From Streptomyces narbonensis (GTDB lineage Bacteria; Actinomycetota; Actinomycetes; Streptomycetales; Streptomycetaceae): 64,000 nt of DNA. The stretch covers positions 434,001-498,000 of the forward strand of contig NZ_BMSF01000001.1 in NCBI RefSeq assembly GCF_014649015.1. The letters are read 5' to 3'. The translations under genes and the position numbers were made by a program. Shown here in pieces: positions 27,609-36,867 of the stretch. How positions within the stretch are numbered: the stretch's first letter is position 1; each line of letters opens with the position of its first letter. The notes under the pieces were generated by a model, which saw only the letters and a program-made list of their open reading frames with translations, was not told where the DNA came from and made no database searches.

Positions 27609-28772
27609 GTGAGGACGACGCAGGTGACGACGCAGGTGACGGGACAGACGGACGTGGCAAGGCAGTACGTGACGGAGGCCCGCAGGATCGTCGTCAAGGT
27701 CGGCTCCTCCTCGCTCACCACCGCCTCCGGAGGCCTCGACGCCGACCGCGTCGACGCCCTCGTGGACGTCCTCGCCAAGGTCCGCAGCGGAGGCGAGAAG
27801 GAGATCGTCCTCGTCTCCTCCGGCGCCATCGCGGCGGGTCTCGCCCCGCTAGGCCTCACCCGCCGCCCCAAGGACCTCGCCCGCCAGCAGGCCGCCGCCA
27901 GCGTCGGCCAGGGCCTCCTCGTCGCCCGCTACACCGCCTCCTTCGCCCGCTACGGCGTCCGCGTCGGCCAGGTCCTCCTCACCACGGACGACACCAGCCG
28001 CCGCGCCCACTACCGCAACGCCTACCGGACGCTCGACCAGCTCCTCGCCATGGGTGCGCTGCCCGTCGTCAACGAGAACGACACCGTCGCCACCGACGAG
28101 ATCCGCTTCGGCGACAACGACCGGCTCGCCGCCCTCGTCGCCCACCTCGTCCGGGCGGACCTGCTCGTCCTGCTCTCCGACGTCGACGGGCTGTACGACG
28201 GCGACCCGGCCAAGCCCGGCACGTCGCGGATCGCGCAGGTCACCGGCCCCCAGGACATCGCCCACGTCGAGATCGGCGCTGCCGGCAAGGCCGGCGTCGG
28301 CACCGGCGGCATGGTCACCAAGGTCGAGGCCGCCCGGATCGCCGCCGCCGCCGGCGTCCCGGTGGTCCTCACCTCCGCGAGCCGCGCCGCCGACGCCCTC
28401 GCGGGCCGCGACACCGGCACCTACTTCCACCCGACCGGCCGCCGCTCCGCCGACCGGCTCCTCTGGCTCGCCCACGCCTCCACCCCGCAGGGCTCCCTGA
28501 CCCTGGACGACGGAGCCGTACGAGCCGTCGTCGAGGGCAAGAAATCCCTGCTCGCGGCAGGTATCGCGGGTGTCGAGGGCGACTTCGTGGCCGGTGACCC
28601 CGTCGAGCTCCGCGACGCGCAGGGCCGGGCCGTCGCCCGCGGCCTCGTCAACTTCGACGCCAAGGAGATCCCCCAGCTCCTCGGCCGCTCCACCCCGGAG
28701 CTCGCCAGGGAACTCGGCCCTGAGTACGAGCGCGAGGTCGTCCACCGTGACGACCTGGTCGTCATCCGCTGA
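27609..28772 (+). CDS. proB: Glutamate 5-kinase
   Basis: First step of proline synthesis: phosphorylates glutamate to gamma-glutamyl phosphate, passed to ProA. Amino-acid kinase domain (RRIVVKVGSSSLTT, SSGAIAAG, NENDTVATDEIRFGDND) and a C-terminal PUA domain (~300-385), 387 aa in the longest form. The start is ambiguous: GTGs at 27609, 27624, 27636 and 27654 are in frame, and a 12-bp direct repeat (ACGCAGGTGACG twice) covers the first. 27654 (MARQYVTEARRIVVK) would match the usual family start. proA follows after one intervening gene. Confidence 0.96.
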   Translation: MRTTQVTTQVTGQTDVARQYVTEARRIVVKVGSSSLTTASGGLDADRVDALVDVLAKVRSGGEKEIVLVSSGAIAAGLAPLGLTRRPKDLARQQAAASVGQGLLVARYTASFARYGVRVGQVLLTTDDTSRRAHYRNAYRTLDQLLAMGALPVVNENDTVATDEIRFGDNDRLAALVAHLVRADLLVLLSDVDGLYDGDPAKPGTSRIAQVTGPQDIAHVEIGAAGKAGVGTGGMVTKVEAARIAAAAGVPVVLTSASRAADALAGRDTGTYFHPTGRRSADRLLWLAHASTPQGSLTLDDGAVRAVVEGKKSLLAAGIAGVEGDFVAGDPVELRDAQGRAVARGLVNFDAKEIPQLLGRSTPELARELGPEYEREVVHRDDLVVIR

Positions 28773-28908
28773 AACGGCTGAAAGTACGGCCATCCGGAAG
28801 GGACGTTTACCAAAACCGCCCCATCTGCCGCCTCGGGCTGGTCAACTTTGTCTCGGGGGTAAGAGCAAGGCGGGTACAGCACCACACGCATCACACAGGA
28901 GGCCGCCG

Positions 28909-29412
28909 GTGAGACGAGCGCGCCCTGGGGCACCGCCCCGTGGGACTGCCGAACGCGCCCTGACCAGTGTCGAGGCCGGAGCCGACTTCGACGAGGCACG
29001 GGACAGGTCCACGGACAGCAAGACCGAGACCACCACCGAGACACGGGAATCACGCGCCGAGGAGCGGCCCCTGTCCAAACTCTGGCACATCACCCTCAGC
29101 GTCTCCGGGGCGGAGTCACCGCTGAAGGAGGTGCGACGCGGGCTCGAACAGCTGGCCCATGACCACCCCTTCCTGCTGACCAGCCGCTATGCCAACGACC
29201 ACGCCGAGATCCGGTACTGGGAAGAGGCCCGCGACCTGCACGACGCCGCGGCCGTCGCCCTGCGCCTGTGGGGCGAGCACCGACAGACCGCGAAGCTGCC
29301 GCCCTGGGAGATCGTCGGCCTCGAGGTCATCGACCGCGAGACCTACCACCAGCGGATCGCGGAGGGCTACGGCCCGCCCCCGGCGGCCCCGGTCGGCGTC
29401 CACCCCTACTGA
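28909..29412 (+). CDS. Unknown protein between proB and proA, 167 aa
   Basis: Not assigned to a function. The first ~60 residues are polar and disordered-looking ([18 protein letters not shown]). The rest is a compact domain beginning [61 protein letters not shown] and ending with [13 protein letters not shown], apparently a small alpha/beta fold. GTG 28909 sits behind AGGAGG. No TM or catalytic motif. Its place inside the proB-proA interval suggests a conserved Streptomyces gene, but a link with proline is unproven. Confidence 0.75.
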   Translation: MRRARPGAPPRGTAERALTSVEAGADFDEARDRSTDSKTETTTETRESRAEERPLSKLWHITLSVSGAESPLKEVRRGLEQLAHDHPFLLTSRYANDHAEIRYWEEARDLHDAAAVALRLWGEHRQTAKLPPWEIVGLEVIDRETYHQRIAEGYGPPPAAPVGVHPY

Positions 29413-29545
29413 GGACCTCCCGGCCCGAGGACGACGTCCCCCACCGAGATCGTCCTCGGCCGAGCCGAGATCGTCCCGGGACGAGTGTGTCTCGGAGTGC
29501 GGGATACGTGAGGGATGTCCGCAGGGGTGCCAGTACCCTGCGGAC

Positions 29546-30829
29546 ATGACCTCGCTCACGCCCCTCGACAACCTCTCCCCGGTCACCCGGGCCGCCTACC
29601 GGGCCCGTGGCGCCGCCGCCGAAATCGCGCCACTCCCGCGCTCGGCCAAGGACGACGCCCTGCTGGCGATCGCGGACGCCCTCGAAGTCCGTACCGCCGA
29701 GATCGTCGAGGCCAACGCCGAGGACATCGCCAAGGCCCGCGAGGCCGGCACCGGCGAGGGCATCATCGACCGCCTCACCCTCACCCCGGAGCGCGTCCGG
29801 GCCATCGCCGCCGACGTCCGCCACGTCGCCGCGCTGCCCGACCCCGTCGGCGAGGTCGTCCGAGGCTCGACCCTCCCCAACGGCATCGACCTCCGCCAGA
29901 TCCGCGTACCCCTCGGCGTCGTCGGCATCATCTACGAGGCCCGGCCCAACGTCACCGTCGACGCCGCCGCCCTCTGCCTCAAGTCCGGCAACGCCGTCCT
30001 GCTCCGCGGCTCCTCCTCCGCGTACGCCTCCAACACCGCCCTCGTGAAGGTCCTGCGCGACGCCGTCGGCGGCGCCGGACTGCCCGCCGACGCCATCCAG
30101 CTCGTCCCTGGGGAGTCCCGCGAATCGGTCCGCGAGCTGATGCGCGCCCGAGGCCTCGTCGACGTCCTCATCCCGCGCGGCGGCGCCTCCCTGATCCGCA
30201 CCGTCGTCGAGGAGTCCACCGTCCCGGTCATCGAGACCGGCACCGGCAACTGCCACGTCTACGTCGACGCCAACGCCGACCTCGACATGGCCGTGGACAT
30301 CCTGATCAACTCCAAGGCCCAGCGGCCCAGCGTCTGCAACGCCGCGGAGACACTCCTCGTCCACCAGGACATCGCCGAGGCCTTCCTGCCCCGGGCCCTC
30401 GACGCCCTCGCCGAGGCCGGCGTCACCGTCCACGCCGACGAGCGGGTCCTCACCCACGCCCCGGCCTCCAAGGCCACCGTCGTACCGGCCACGCCCGAGG
30501 ACTGGGAGACCGAGTACCTCTCGTACGACATCGCCGCCGCCGTCGTCGACTCCCTCGACAGGGCCGTGGAGCACATCCGCACCTGGTCCTCCGGTCACAC
30601 CGAGGCGATCGTCACCACCTCGCAGGCCGCGGCGCGCCGTTTCACCCAGCTGGTCGACTCCACCACGGTGGCCGTGAACGCCTCCACCCGGTTCACGGAC
30701 GGCGGGCAGTTCGGATTCGGCGCCGAGATCGGCATCTCCACGCAGAAGCTCCACGCCAGGGGCCCCATGGGCCTTCCGGAGCTGACCTCGACCAAGTACA
30801 TCGTCACCGGCGACGGTCACGTTCGATAA
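29546..30829 (+). CDS. proA: Gamma-glutamyl phosphate reductase, leaderless
   Basis: 427 aa. NADPH-dependent reduction of gamma-glutamyl phosphate to glutamate semialdehyde in proline synthesis. Aldehyde dehydrogenase fold; [20 protein letters not shown] is diagnostic and the catalytic Cys is in [12 protein letters not shown] near residue 262. TACCCT (29534-29539) ends 7 nt before the ATG and there is no ribosome site, so it likely has its own leaderless promoter despite lying downstream of proB. Confidence 0.97.
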   Translation: MTSLTPLDNLSPVTRAAYRARGAAAEIAPLPRSAKDDALLAIADALEVRTAEIVEANAEDIAKAREAGTGEGIIDRLTLTPERVRAIAADVRHVAALPDPVGEVVRGSTLPNGIDLRQIRVPLGVVGIIYEARPNVTVDAAALCLKSGNAVLLRGSSSAYASNTALVKVLRDAVGGAGLPADAIQLVPGESRESVRELMRARGLVDVLIPRGGASLIRTVVEESTVPVIETGTGNCHVYVDANADLDMAVDILINSKAQRPSVCNAAETLLVHQDIAEAFLPRALDALAEAGVTVHADERVLTHAPASKATVVPATPEDWETEYLSYDIAAAVVDSLDRAVEHIRTWSSGHTEAIVTTSQAAARRFTQLVDSTTVAVNASTRFTDGGQFGFGAEIGISTQKLHARGPMGLPELTSTKYIVTGDGHVR

Positions 30830-30846
30830 CCGGCTTCTTTCGGTAC

Positions 30847-30876
30847 GGGCGGGGAGGGTTCGCACTCTCCCTGCCC
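30847..30876 (+). terminator. Probable terminator after proA
   Basis: 10-bp stem with one G-T pair (30847-30856 with 30867-30876), just after the proA stop and directly before the promoter of the next gene. Confidence 0.55.
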
Positions 30877-30906
30877 AAAACCACCTCCCGGGTCTACTCT
30901 GAATCC

Positions 30907-31470
30907 GTGCCGGACGACGTGGGGGGCACGCCGTTTCCGGACGGCGGGGACCCTGAGGACTCTGTCGACCGCGGAGGCGCAGACGACTACGCCACCGTGG
31001 TCTTCGACGAGGCCTTCGTACGGGCCGCCACGGTGCACGAGCCGAGCGCGGTCGAGCGACTTCTCGCAGCAGCCCAGGCCCGCGCGGAGGCCGAATCCGC
31101 CCGTACCCGCGCCGCCGTCGGATCCGGGGACGACGACCCCTACGAGGACGGCTACGACCCCGTAGGCCTCACCTACGAGCCCGACGACATCGGCGACGAC
31201 GCCAGCCCCTACGGCCGCCACGGCGGCGCCCTGCGCCCCTACCGGGGCAGCGCCCGCTGGCACCGGCCCGTCGCCTGGATCCTGGCCCTCCTGATGGGCA
31301 TCGGCATGGTCGCCCTCGCCTTCAGCGCCGTCTACCGCGGCGCCGTCGCCAACCGCCAGGACCAGATTTCCCCGCCGGCCACGACCGGCGTGGACACCCC
31401 GAATCCGGCCCCGGCCCCGCCCGCCGCGTACGCACCCCCGCGGGTGTCCGTCGCCCCCCGTACCCCCTGA
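30907..31470 (+). CDS. Single-TM protein with VVFDEAFVRAA motif, leaderless, 187 aa
   Basis: Family not recognised. Order: acidic N-terminus, DDYATVVFDEAFVRAATVHEPS (residues ~27-50), an acidic linker, one TM near 121-142 (PVAWILALLMGIGMVALAFSAVY), then a Pro-rich external tail. The VVFDE-FVRAA motif is shared with the next gene, so the cytosolic N-termini are paralogous. TACTCT (30895-30900) ends 7 nt before GTG 30907. Cytosol-in topology is predicted from charge. Confidence 0.8.
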   Translation: MPDDVGGTPFPDGGDPEDSVDRGGADDYATVVFDEAFVRAATVHEPSAVERLLAAAQARAEAESARTRAAVGSGDDDPYEDGYDPVGLTYEPDDIGDDASPYGRHGGALRPYRGSARWHRPVAWILALLMGIGMVALAFSAVYRGAVANRQDQISPPATTGVDTPNPAPAPPAAYAPPRVSVAPRTP

Positions 31471-31541
31471 CGGGCGCACCCGTCCGAAGTTGTCGTACCG
31501 CTCGGCGTTTACCGATGCCCCCGCAGACCTACCCTGAAGGT

Positions 31542-32621
31542 ATGGCAGGGCGTGGCGACCCGCCTGAGGGGACACCCGAGGGTCTCCCCGGCGGTGGTGA
31601 GGACGAGTACCGATCCGTCGTCTTCGACGAGTCGTTCGTCCGCGCTGCCCGCCTCCAGGAGTACTCCGCCCAGGAGCGGATGGGGGAGTACGCCCAGCCC
31701 GTACGGTCCCGGACCGCCCGGGAGGGCAGAACCGGCTCCCGCCAGGCCGTCCTGCTGGTCCTGCTGATCCTTTTGGCCTTCGGCACCGCCATCTACCTCG
31801 GCGTCCGCAACCCGTACCAGCCCCCCGCCGACCAGCGGGCCGAACCGCTGCGGACGACCGTGGTCCCGCTCGCCCCGCAGGGCGCCGTCCCGGGCGGGCA
31901 GCCCGAGCAGCTCTTCGCCCGCAGCCCCGTCGCCGAGTACCGCACGGGAGCCGCCGGGATCAATCTGCCCGTCGTCGGACGCACCTCCCACTTCGCCGAG
32001 AGCCAGGTCGTCACCGCCCTCAGCATCGCCAAGGACTACCTCGTCGCCTCGTCCCTGGAGCCCGACACCCTCTCCGGGACCACCGTGCGGCCCGTCCGGC
32101 TGCTGCTCGACCCCGACCAGCTGGAGCAGTTCGACCGGAGCGTCGAGTCACCAGCCGATGACGGACGGCACGCGCTCGCCGCCTGGCTCGTCCGCTTCGA
32201 CCCGAAGCAGGTCGTGCTCGCCGACTCCGGCACCCGCGTGCAGGGCACGCTCCGCTTCGAGGAGTCCGGCCCGGACACGCTGGACGTCACCGCCGACCAC
32301 ACGTTCACCTACGCCCTGCGCCCGGCCGAAGGCGCGGGACCGGCCGCCGCGGCCTCGCTCTTCACCGTCCACCGCGTGGTGCACTTCCGCTTCGACCGTG
32401 AGGACCTGCGCATGCACCGCGCCGAGCTCCTCGCCAGCACGGCGGAGGCCGGGCCGCAGGCCTGCGGCCCCGACTCCACAGGCGCCCTGAAGCCGCTCCT
32501 GGCCGGAGCGCGGGCCCCGGAGGCGGGCGGGCCGGCGGTCACCGACCCGTACGCCACGACCAGGCCCGCGGCCCCGTCCCTGTGCGGCGCGCTGGCGCCG
32601 AGCGCTCAGCCCTCGCTCTGA
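31542..32621 (+). CDS. Single-TM protein with VVFDESFVRAA motif and extracytoplasmic domain, leaderless
   Basis: 359 aa, unknown function. The N-terminus has EDEYRSVVFDESFVRAARLQE, paralogous to the preceding gene; a TM lies at ~68-86 (AVLLVLLILLAFGTAIYLGV). The rest (~270 aa) is an extracytoplasmic domain with AAGINLPVVGRTSHFAESQVVTALSIAKDYLVASSL. Its last 16 nt overlap the convergent M48 gene. TACCCT (31530-31535) ends 7 nt before ATG 31542; the earlier ATG at 31515 is rejected. Probably envelope-related. Confidence 0.85.
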   Translation: MAGRGDPPEGTPEGLPGGGEDEYRSVVFDESFVRAARLQEYSAQERMGEYAQPVRSRTAREGRTGSRQAVLLVLLILLAFGTAIYLGVRNPYQPPADQRAEPLRTTVVPLAPQGAVPGGQPEQLFARSPVAEYRTGAAGINLPVVGRTSHFAESQVVTALSIAKDYLVASSLEPDTLSGTTVRPVRLLLDPDQLEQFDRSVESPADDGRHALAAWLVRFDPKQVVLADSGTRVQGTLRFEESGPDTLDVTADHTFTYALRPAEGAGPAAAASLFTVHRVVHFRFDREDLRMHRAELLASTAEAGPQACGPDSTGALKPLLAGARAPEAGGPAVTDPYATTRPAAPSLCGALAPSAQPSL

Positions 32622-33712
32622 TCGTCCCCGGTCCCGCCGTCGGCCTCCTTGGTGGTCTGCCCACCGCCCTGCCCGGCGCTCTGGCCGCCGAAGCGGTTGC
32701 GCAGCCGCCCGCCCAGGTCGCCCGCGAGGTCACCGGCGCCCCCCGCTATGTCCCCGACGAGCTTGATCAGCGGATCCTTGCTGGTCCGCACCGTCTCGGC
32801 GTAGTGCTCGGCCGACTCGCGGAAGGCGTCCGAGACCGAGGTGTCCTTGTCCTCGGAGCGCCGGGGGTAGTGCCCGTCCATGATCCGCTGGTGGTCGCGG
32901 CTTTCCGACCACTTCTTCAGCTCCGCGGCCCGCACGGTGGCGAAGGGGTGCGAGCGGGGCAGCACATTGAGGATCTTCAGGACCGAGTCCCGCAGGTCAC
33001 CGGCCTTCTCGTACTCGTCGGCCTGGGCGAGGAACGCGTCCACGTTCATCTCGTGGAGGTGGTTGCCGCCGGCGAGCTTCATCAGACCGCGCATCGAGGC
33101 CTGCACGTCCTGCCCGACGAGGAGCCCGGCCCGGTCGGCGGAGAGCTCCGACTTGCGGAACCACTCGCGCAGCGCCGTCACGATGGCCGTGATCGCCACG
33201 GTCCCCAGCGGCACCCAGGCGATCTTGAGCGCGAGATTGGTGAGGAAGAGGAGGATCGTTCGGTACACGGCGTGGCCGGAGAGCGCGTGGCCCACCTCGT
33301 GGCCGATGACCGCCCGCATCTCCTCCTCGTCGAGCAGCTCCACCAGTCCGGTGGTGACCACGATGATCGGCTCGTCCATGCCGATGCACATGGCGTTGGG
33401 CTTGGGGTCCTGCGTGACGTACATCGACGGGACCTTCTCCAGGTCCAGGATGTAACAGGCGTCCCGCAGCATGTCGTTGAGCTGGCTGAACTGCGCGTCG
33501 CTCACCCGGACGGAGTCCGAGAGGAAAAGCAGCCTCAGGCTGCGCTCGGGAAGAAGCCCGCTGAGCGCCTTGAAGGCGGTGTCGAAGCCGCTGAGCTTCC
33601 GCAGCGCGACCAGCGCCGAGCGGTCGGCCGGATGTTCGTAGGCCCGCGAGGAGATGCCGGGGAACCGCTTTCGCTGCCTGCTCGGCACGTTCCCCTGGTG
33701 GTTCTCGGTCAT
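32606..33712 (-). CDS. M48 family zinc metallopeptidase
   Basis: 368 aa. HEVGH zinc site (H138, E139, H142) in AVIGHEVGHALSGHAVY, preceded by a PKPNAMCIGMDEPIIVVTTGLVELLD segment typical of M48 (HtpX/Ste24-like) proteins, with a hydrophobic stretch after it (ILLFLTNLALKIAWVPLGTVAITAIV) for membrane attachment. Likely membrane protein quality control. The C-terminus is Gly/Gln/Asp-rich. ATG 33712 has AGGGGG upstream; the longer frame is not used. It overlaps the convergent gene by 16 nt. Confidence 0.9.
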   Translation of the reverse strand: MTENHQGNVPSRQRKRFPGISSRAYEHPADRSALVALRKLSGFDTAFKALSGLLPERSLRLLFLSDSVRVSDAQFSQLNDMLRDACYILDLEKVPSMYVTQDPKPNAMCIGMDEPIIVVTTGLVELLDEEEMRAVIGHEVGHALSGHAVYRTILLFLTNLALKIAWVPLGTVAITAIVTALREWFRKSELSADRAGLLVGQDVQASMRGLMKLAGGNHLHEMNVDAFLAQADEYEKAGDLRDSVLKILNVLPRSHPFATVRAAELKKWSESRDHQRIMDGHYPRRSEDKDTSVSDAFRESAEHYAETVRTSKDPLIKLVGDIAGGAGDLAGDLGGRLRNRFGGQSAGQGGGQTTKEADGGTGDDQSEG

Positions 33713-33840
33713 GGATGCCCCCTGTTCGTACGAGTCGGTGCTCGTCCCCCTGACGGGACCCACCCTAGGCGTTGGCGCTACCGTGTGCCGGAGCCTGTGG
33801 ATAACTCGGGCACAGCGGACCACCGAGGAGCACGACCGAC

Positions 33841-34044
33841 ATGCCGGACACCATCGACGCGACCGCGGCCCTGCTCGCGGCCGCCGCATCGGAAGGCCCC
33901 GGGGACACCCTCCGGATCGTGCTGCTCGGCTCGATCGTGGGAGTCGCCCTGCTCGCCTGGTTCCTGCTGCGCGGCTACCGCACCGACGACACCGCCACTC
34001 GTACGGACGGCGACGCCAACACCGACGGCGACGCCAACGCCTGA
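33841..34044 (+). CDS. Small single-TM protein, 67 aa
   Basis: MPDTIDATAALLAAAASE, then one TM (residues ~25-43, IVLLGSIVGVALLAWFLLRG) and a polar tail with the 6-residue repeat T/A-D-G-D-A-N twice. ATG 33841 behind GAGGAG at good spacing. A single consensus DnaA-box 9-mer (33796-33804) lies upstream, with no visible role. Function unknown. Confidence 0.6.
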   Translation: MPDTIDATAALLAAAASEGPGDTLRIVLLGSIVGVALLAWFLLRGYRTDDTATRTDGDANTDGDANA

Positions 34045-34129
34045 GTCGGCGTGAGAGTGTCCGGACGGCCCGCATACGATGTGCGCGAAGTCTCCGCTCC
34101 CATCCCCGATCGAATAGGTCCTGCTGACG

Positions 34130-34294
34130 ATGAGCCTCCACAGCACCGCCGCCAACCTGGTCACGCTCGCCGAGGGCGCCACCGAGCACGGTGGCAACCA
34201 CGAAAGCCTCAGCCCCTACCTCACCGGCTTCGGCGCCCTCGGGGCGCTGCTCCTGCTGCTGTGGATCACCACGCGCTTCAACCGCGACCGCTGA
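34130..34294 (+). CDS. Small single-TM protein, 54 aa
   Basis: [16 protein letters not shown] followed by a His/Asn/Glu segment and one TM at ~31-49 ([19 protein letters not shown]), ending in a basic FNRDR anchor. Codon use matches coding sequence. A promoter-like TACGAT lies at 34075-34080. The frame runs into the upstream extension of nadD, but nadD itself starts later, at 34347. Function unknown. Confidence 0.65.
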   Translation: MSLHSTAANLVTLAEGATEHGGNHESLSPYLTGFGALGALLLLLWITTRFNRDR

Positions 34295-34346
34295 TCCGAC
34301 GACCGCCGATCGGGCGTCCGCCGCGGTGCCAGTAGGCTCTGCACGC

Positions 34347-34967
34347 ATGGGAGAGCAGGAAGTGTCTACCGGCGGCCGCGGCAAACGCCGACTCGGCGTG
34401 ATGGGCGGGACGTTCGACCCGATCCACCACGGTCACCTGGTGGCGGCCAGTGAGGTGGCCGCCCTGTTCCACCTCGACGAGGTGGTGTTCGTGCCGACCG
34501 GGGAGCCGTGGCAGAAGGGGCACAAGGCCGTGTCCGCGGCGGAGGACCGCTATCTGATGACGGTCATCGCCACCGCGTCCAACCCGCAGTTCTCGGTCAG
34601 CCGGATCGACATCGACCGGCCCGGCGCGACCTACACCATCGACACGCTGAGGGACCTGCGCTCTCTCAACAGCGACGCGGACCTGTTCTTCATCACCGGG
34701 GCCGACGCGCTGTCGCAGATCCTCACCTGGCGCGACGCCGAGGAGCTCTTCTCGCTCGCGCACTTCATCGGCGTCACCCGGCCGGGCCACGACCTCACCG
34801 ACGACGGACTGCCCAAGGGCGGCGTCTCTCTGGTCGAGGTTCCCGCGCTCGCGATCTCGTCCACCGACTGCCGGGCGCGGGTCGCCCAGGGCGATCCCGT
34901 CTGGTATCTCGTCCCGGACGGTGTGGTGCGCTACATCGACAAGCGCCAGTTGTACCGCGGCGAGTGA
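34347..34967 (+). CDS. nadD: Nicotinate-nucleotide adenylyltransferase
   Basis: 206 aa. Adenylates nicotinate mononucleotide in NAD synthesis. Nucleotidyltransferase signature [20 protein letters not shown] (residues ~19-38) and C-terminal [13 protein letters not shown] (ISSTxxR). ATG 34347 chosen: TAGGCT (34333-34338) ends 9 nt upstream and no ribosome site is seen, so the mRNA may be leaderless or nearly so. Followed within 20 nt by the LCP gene and then rsfS, a common actinobacterial group. Confidence 0.96.
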   Translation: MGEQEVSTGGRGKRRLGVMGGTFDPIHHGHLVAASEVAALFHLDEVVFVPTGEPWQKGHKAVSAAEDRYLMTVIATASNPQFSVSRIDIDRPGATYTIDTLRDLRSLNSDADLFFITGADALSQILTWRDAEELFSLAHFIGVTRPGHDLTDDGLPKGGVSLVEVPALAISSTDCRARVAQGDPVWYLVPDGVVRYIDKRQLYRGE

Positions 34968-34986
34968 GCTTCGGGGAGGGCCACCG

Positions 34987-36783
34987 GTGAACGACCAGCA
35001 GAATCCGTACGATCCGTACTATCCGCAGCCGCAGATCATCGGCTACGACGAGTACGGGCAGCCGGTGTACCAGCCACCGCAGCCACCGCAGCCACCGCAG
35101 CCACCGCAGCCACCGCAGCCACCGCAGCCACCGCAGCCACCGCAGCCACCGCAGCCACCGCAGCCACCGCAGCAGCCCGGGCAGCAGCACTACGACCCGT
35201 ACGGCGGCCCGCAGCAGCAGCCGCAGCAGGCGTACGGCTACGACCCCTACGCCCAGCAGCAGCCCGTCCAGCAGCCTCAGCAGCAGCCGCAGTACGACCC
35301 GTACGGGCAGCAGGGCTACGCGTACCCCTCGTACGACACGGACACCGGCCGGCAGTGGGCCGCCCAGGCCGAGCCCGCCCCCGTACAGGCCACGCAGGCG
35401 ATGCCGGCCGCGCAGACGGCGCAGGCCGCACCCGCCGCTCCCGTCGCTGCCCCGGCCGGTGTCCCCGGTCAGCGGCCCGCGTCCGAGCAGCCCGCCCCGG
35501 CCCGGCAGGGCGACGACGACCGGGAGTACCGCACCGAGCAGTTCTCGTTCATCGAGGAGCCCGACGAGGACTCCGAGGACGTCATCGACTGGCTCAAGTT
35601 CACCGAGAGCCGATCGGAGCGGCGCGAGGAGGCCAGGCGGCGCGGCCGCAACCGGATCGTCGCGCTCGTCGTCGTCCTCGTGCTCGCCGTCGTGGGTGGT
35701 GTCGGCTACCTCTGGTCCGCCGGGATGCTCCCCGGCACCTCCGCCCCGGAGCAGAAGCAGGACACGGCGACCGGCCCGCAGAAGCGCGACACGATCGTCG
35801 TCCACCTCCACAACACGAAGGGCGGGGGGACCTCCACCGTCCTGCTCGTCGACAACACCACCACCAAGCAGGGCACCACGATCCTGCTCCCCAACAACCT
35901 CACCGTCGCCGACGGCGAGGGTTCCGCGACCACCCTCGGCAAGTCCGTCGAGGACGACGGCTCGGGCGGCACCCGCGAGGCGATCGGCAACCTCCTCGGC
36001 GCGAAGATCACCGGCACGTGGCGGCTCGACACCCCGTTCCTGGAGAACCTGGTCGAGCTGGTCAGCGGCATCGAGATCGACACGGACACGGCCGTGCCCG
36101 ACACGAAGAAGGGCGCGGGGCCGCTCGTCGAGAAGGGCGAGAAGCAGAGCCTGGGCGGCCGCGCGGCCGTCGCCTACGCGACCTACCGGGCTCCCGGCGA
36201 GGCCGAGGTCAAGCAGCTCCAGCGCTTCGGCCAGGTCATGTACGGGGTGCTGCGCAAGATCTCCGACGACCCCAAGGCCGCGACGGTCACCGTCGAGTCC
36301 CTGGTCCAGATCCTCGACCCCTCGCTCCCGGAGAAGGACCTCGGCGCCTCCCTCGCGAAGCTCGCCGAGCACGCCAAGATCGGCGACCACAAGACCGCCC
36401 TGCTGCCGGTCGGGCAGGACGGCACCCTCACCGAGGGCACCAGCGACAGCGTGGTGAAGGACATCCTCGGCGGCAAGGTCTCCGCGCCCGACGCAGGAGA
36501 CGTCCCGCGGGTCTCCGTGCGGGACGGATCCGGCAAGGACGCGACCGAGGCGGCCCGGGTGGTCCTGATCAACGGTGGCTTCGCCTTCATCGGCGGCGCC
36601 GAGGCGGAAACGCAGGAGAAGTCGCAGGTCATCTACGGTGACGAGGCCCAGAAGGTGACGGCGGCCGAGGTCGCCAAGACCCTGGGGCTCCCGGCCGGCT
36701 CCGTCGAGAAGGGCAAGCCCTCCGGGACAGCCGCGGTGACCGTCGTCCTGGGCCAGGACTACAAGGCCCCGGGGGCCCGGTAA
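34987..36783 (+). CDS. LytR-CpsA-Psr (LCP) family protein with QPP repeat, 598 aa
   Basis: Cytosolic N-terminus of ~220 residues rich in Pro/Gln/Tyr, including eleven QPP units, then one TM near 222-243 (IVALVVVLVLAVVGGVGYLW), an LCP domain (~255-430) and a LytR_C domain (~500-598, PRVSVRDGSGK, AAEVAKTLGLPAG). LCP proteins transfer lipid-linked glycopolymers to peptidoglycan, which fits the wall-polymer genes upstream; I recall an LCP protein from this neighbourhood being studied for that in S. coelicolor but cannot check it. The usual SIPRD arginine-aspartate segment reads LLPNNLTVADG here, so catalysis is doubtful. GTG 34987 behind GGGGAGGG. Confidence 0.88.
   Translation: MNDQQNPYDPYYPQPQIIGYDEYGQPVYQPPQPPQPPQPPQPPQPPQPPQPPQPPQPPQPPQQPGQQHYDPYGGPQQQPQQAYGYDPYAQQQPVQQPQQQPQYDPYGQQGYAYPSYDTDTGRQWAAQAEPAPVQATQAMPAAQTAQAAPAAPVAAPAGVPGQRPASEQPAPARQGDDDREYRTEQFSFIEEPDEDSEDVIDWLKFTESRSERREEARRRGRNRIVALVVVLVLAVVGGVGYLWSAGMLPGTSAPEQKQDTATGPQKRDTIVVHLHNTKGGGTSTVLLVDNTTTKQGTTILLPNNLTVADGEGSATTLGKSVEDDGSGGTREAIGNLLGAKITGTWRLDTPFLENLVELVSGIEIDTDTAVPDTKKGAGPLVEKGEKQSLGGRAAVAYATYRAPGEAEVKQLQRFGQVMYGVLRKISDDPKAATVTVESLVQILDPSLPEKDLGASLAKLAEHAKIGDHKTALLPVGQDGTLTEGTSDSVVKDILGGKVSAPDAGDVPRVSVRDGSGKDATEAARVVLINGGFAFIGGAEAETQEKSQVIYGDEAQKVTAAEVAKTLGLPAGSVEKGKPSGTAAVTVVLGQDYKAPGAR
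35071..35169. repeat. Eleven perfect 9-bp repeats encoding (QPP)n
   Basis: CAGCCACCG repeated 11 times without a mismatch inside the LCP gene. Identity at the DNA level, including the rare CCA codon, indicates recent slippage expansion. Confidence 0.95.
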
Positions 36784-36867
36784 AGGCCCCGGGATTAAAC
36801 GTTGGCGGCGTCGTCGGCGGTCCGTGAGACCCTGGAGGGGTACTGGACCGCCGACGAAAGCCTGCTT

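Noticed and set aside
27597..27660. Leaderless start for proB
   Set aside because: No -10 hexamer lies at the right distance from any of the four GTG candidates, so the start stays open.
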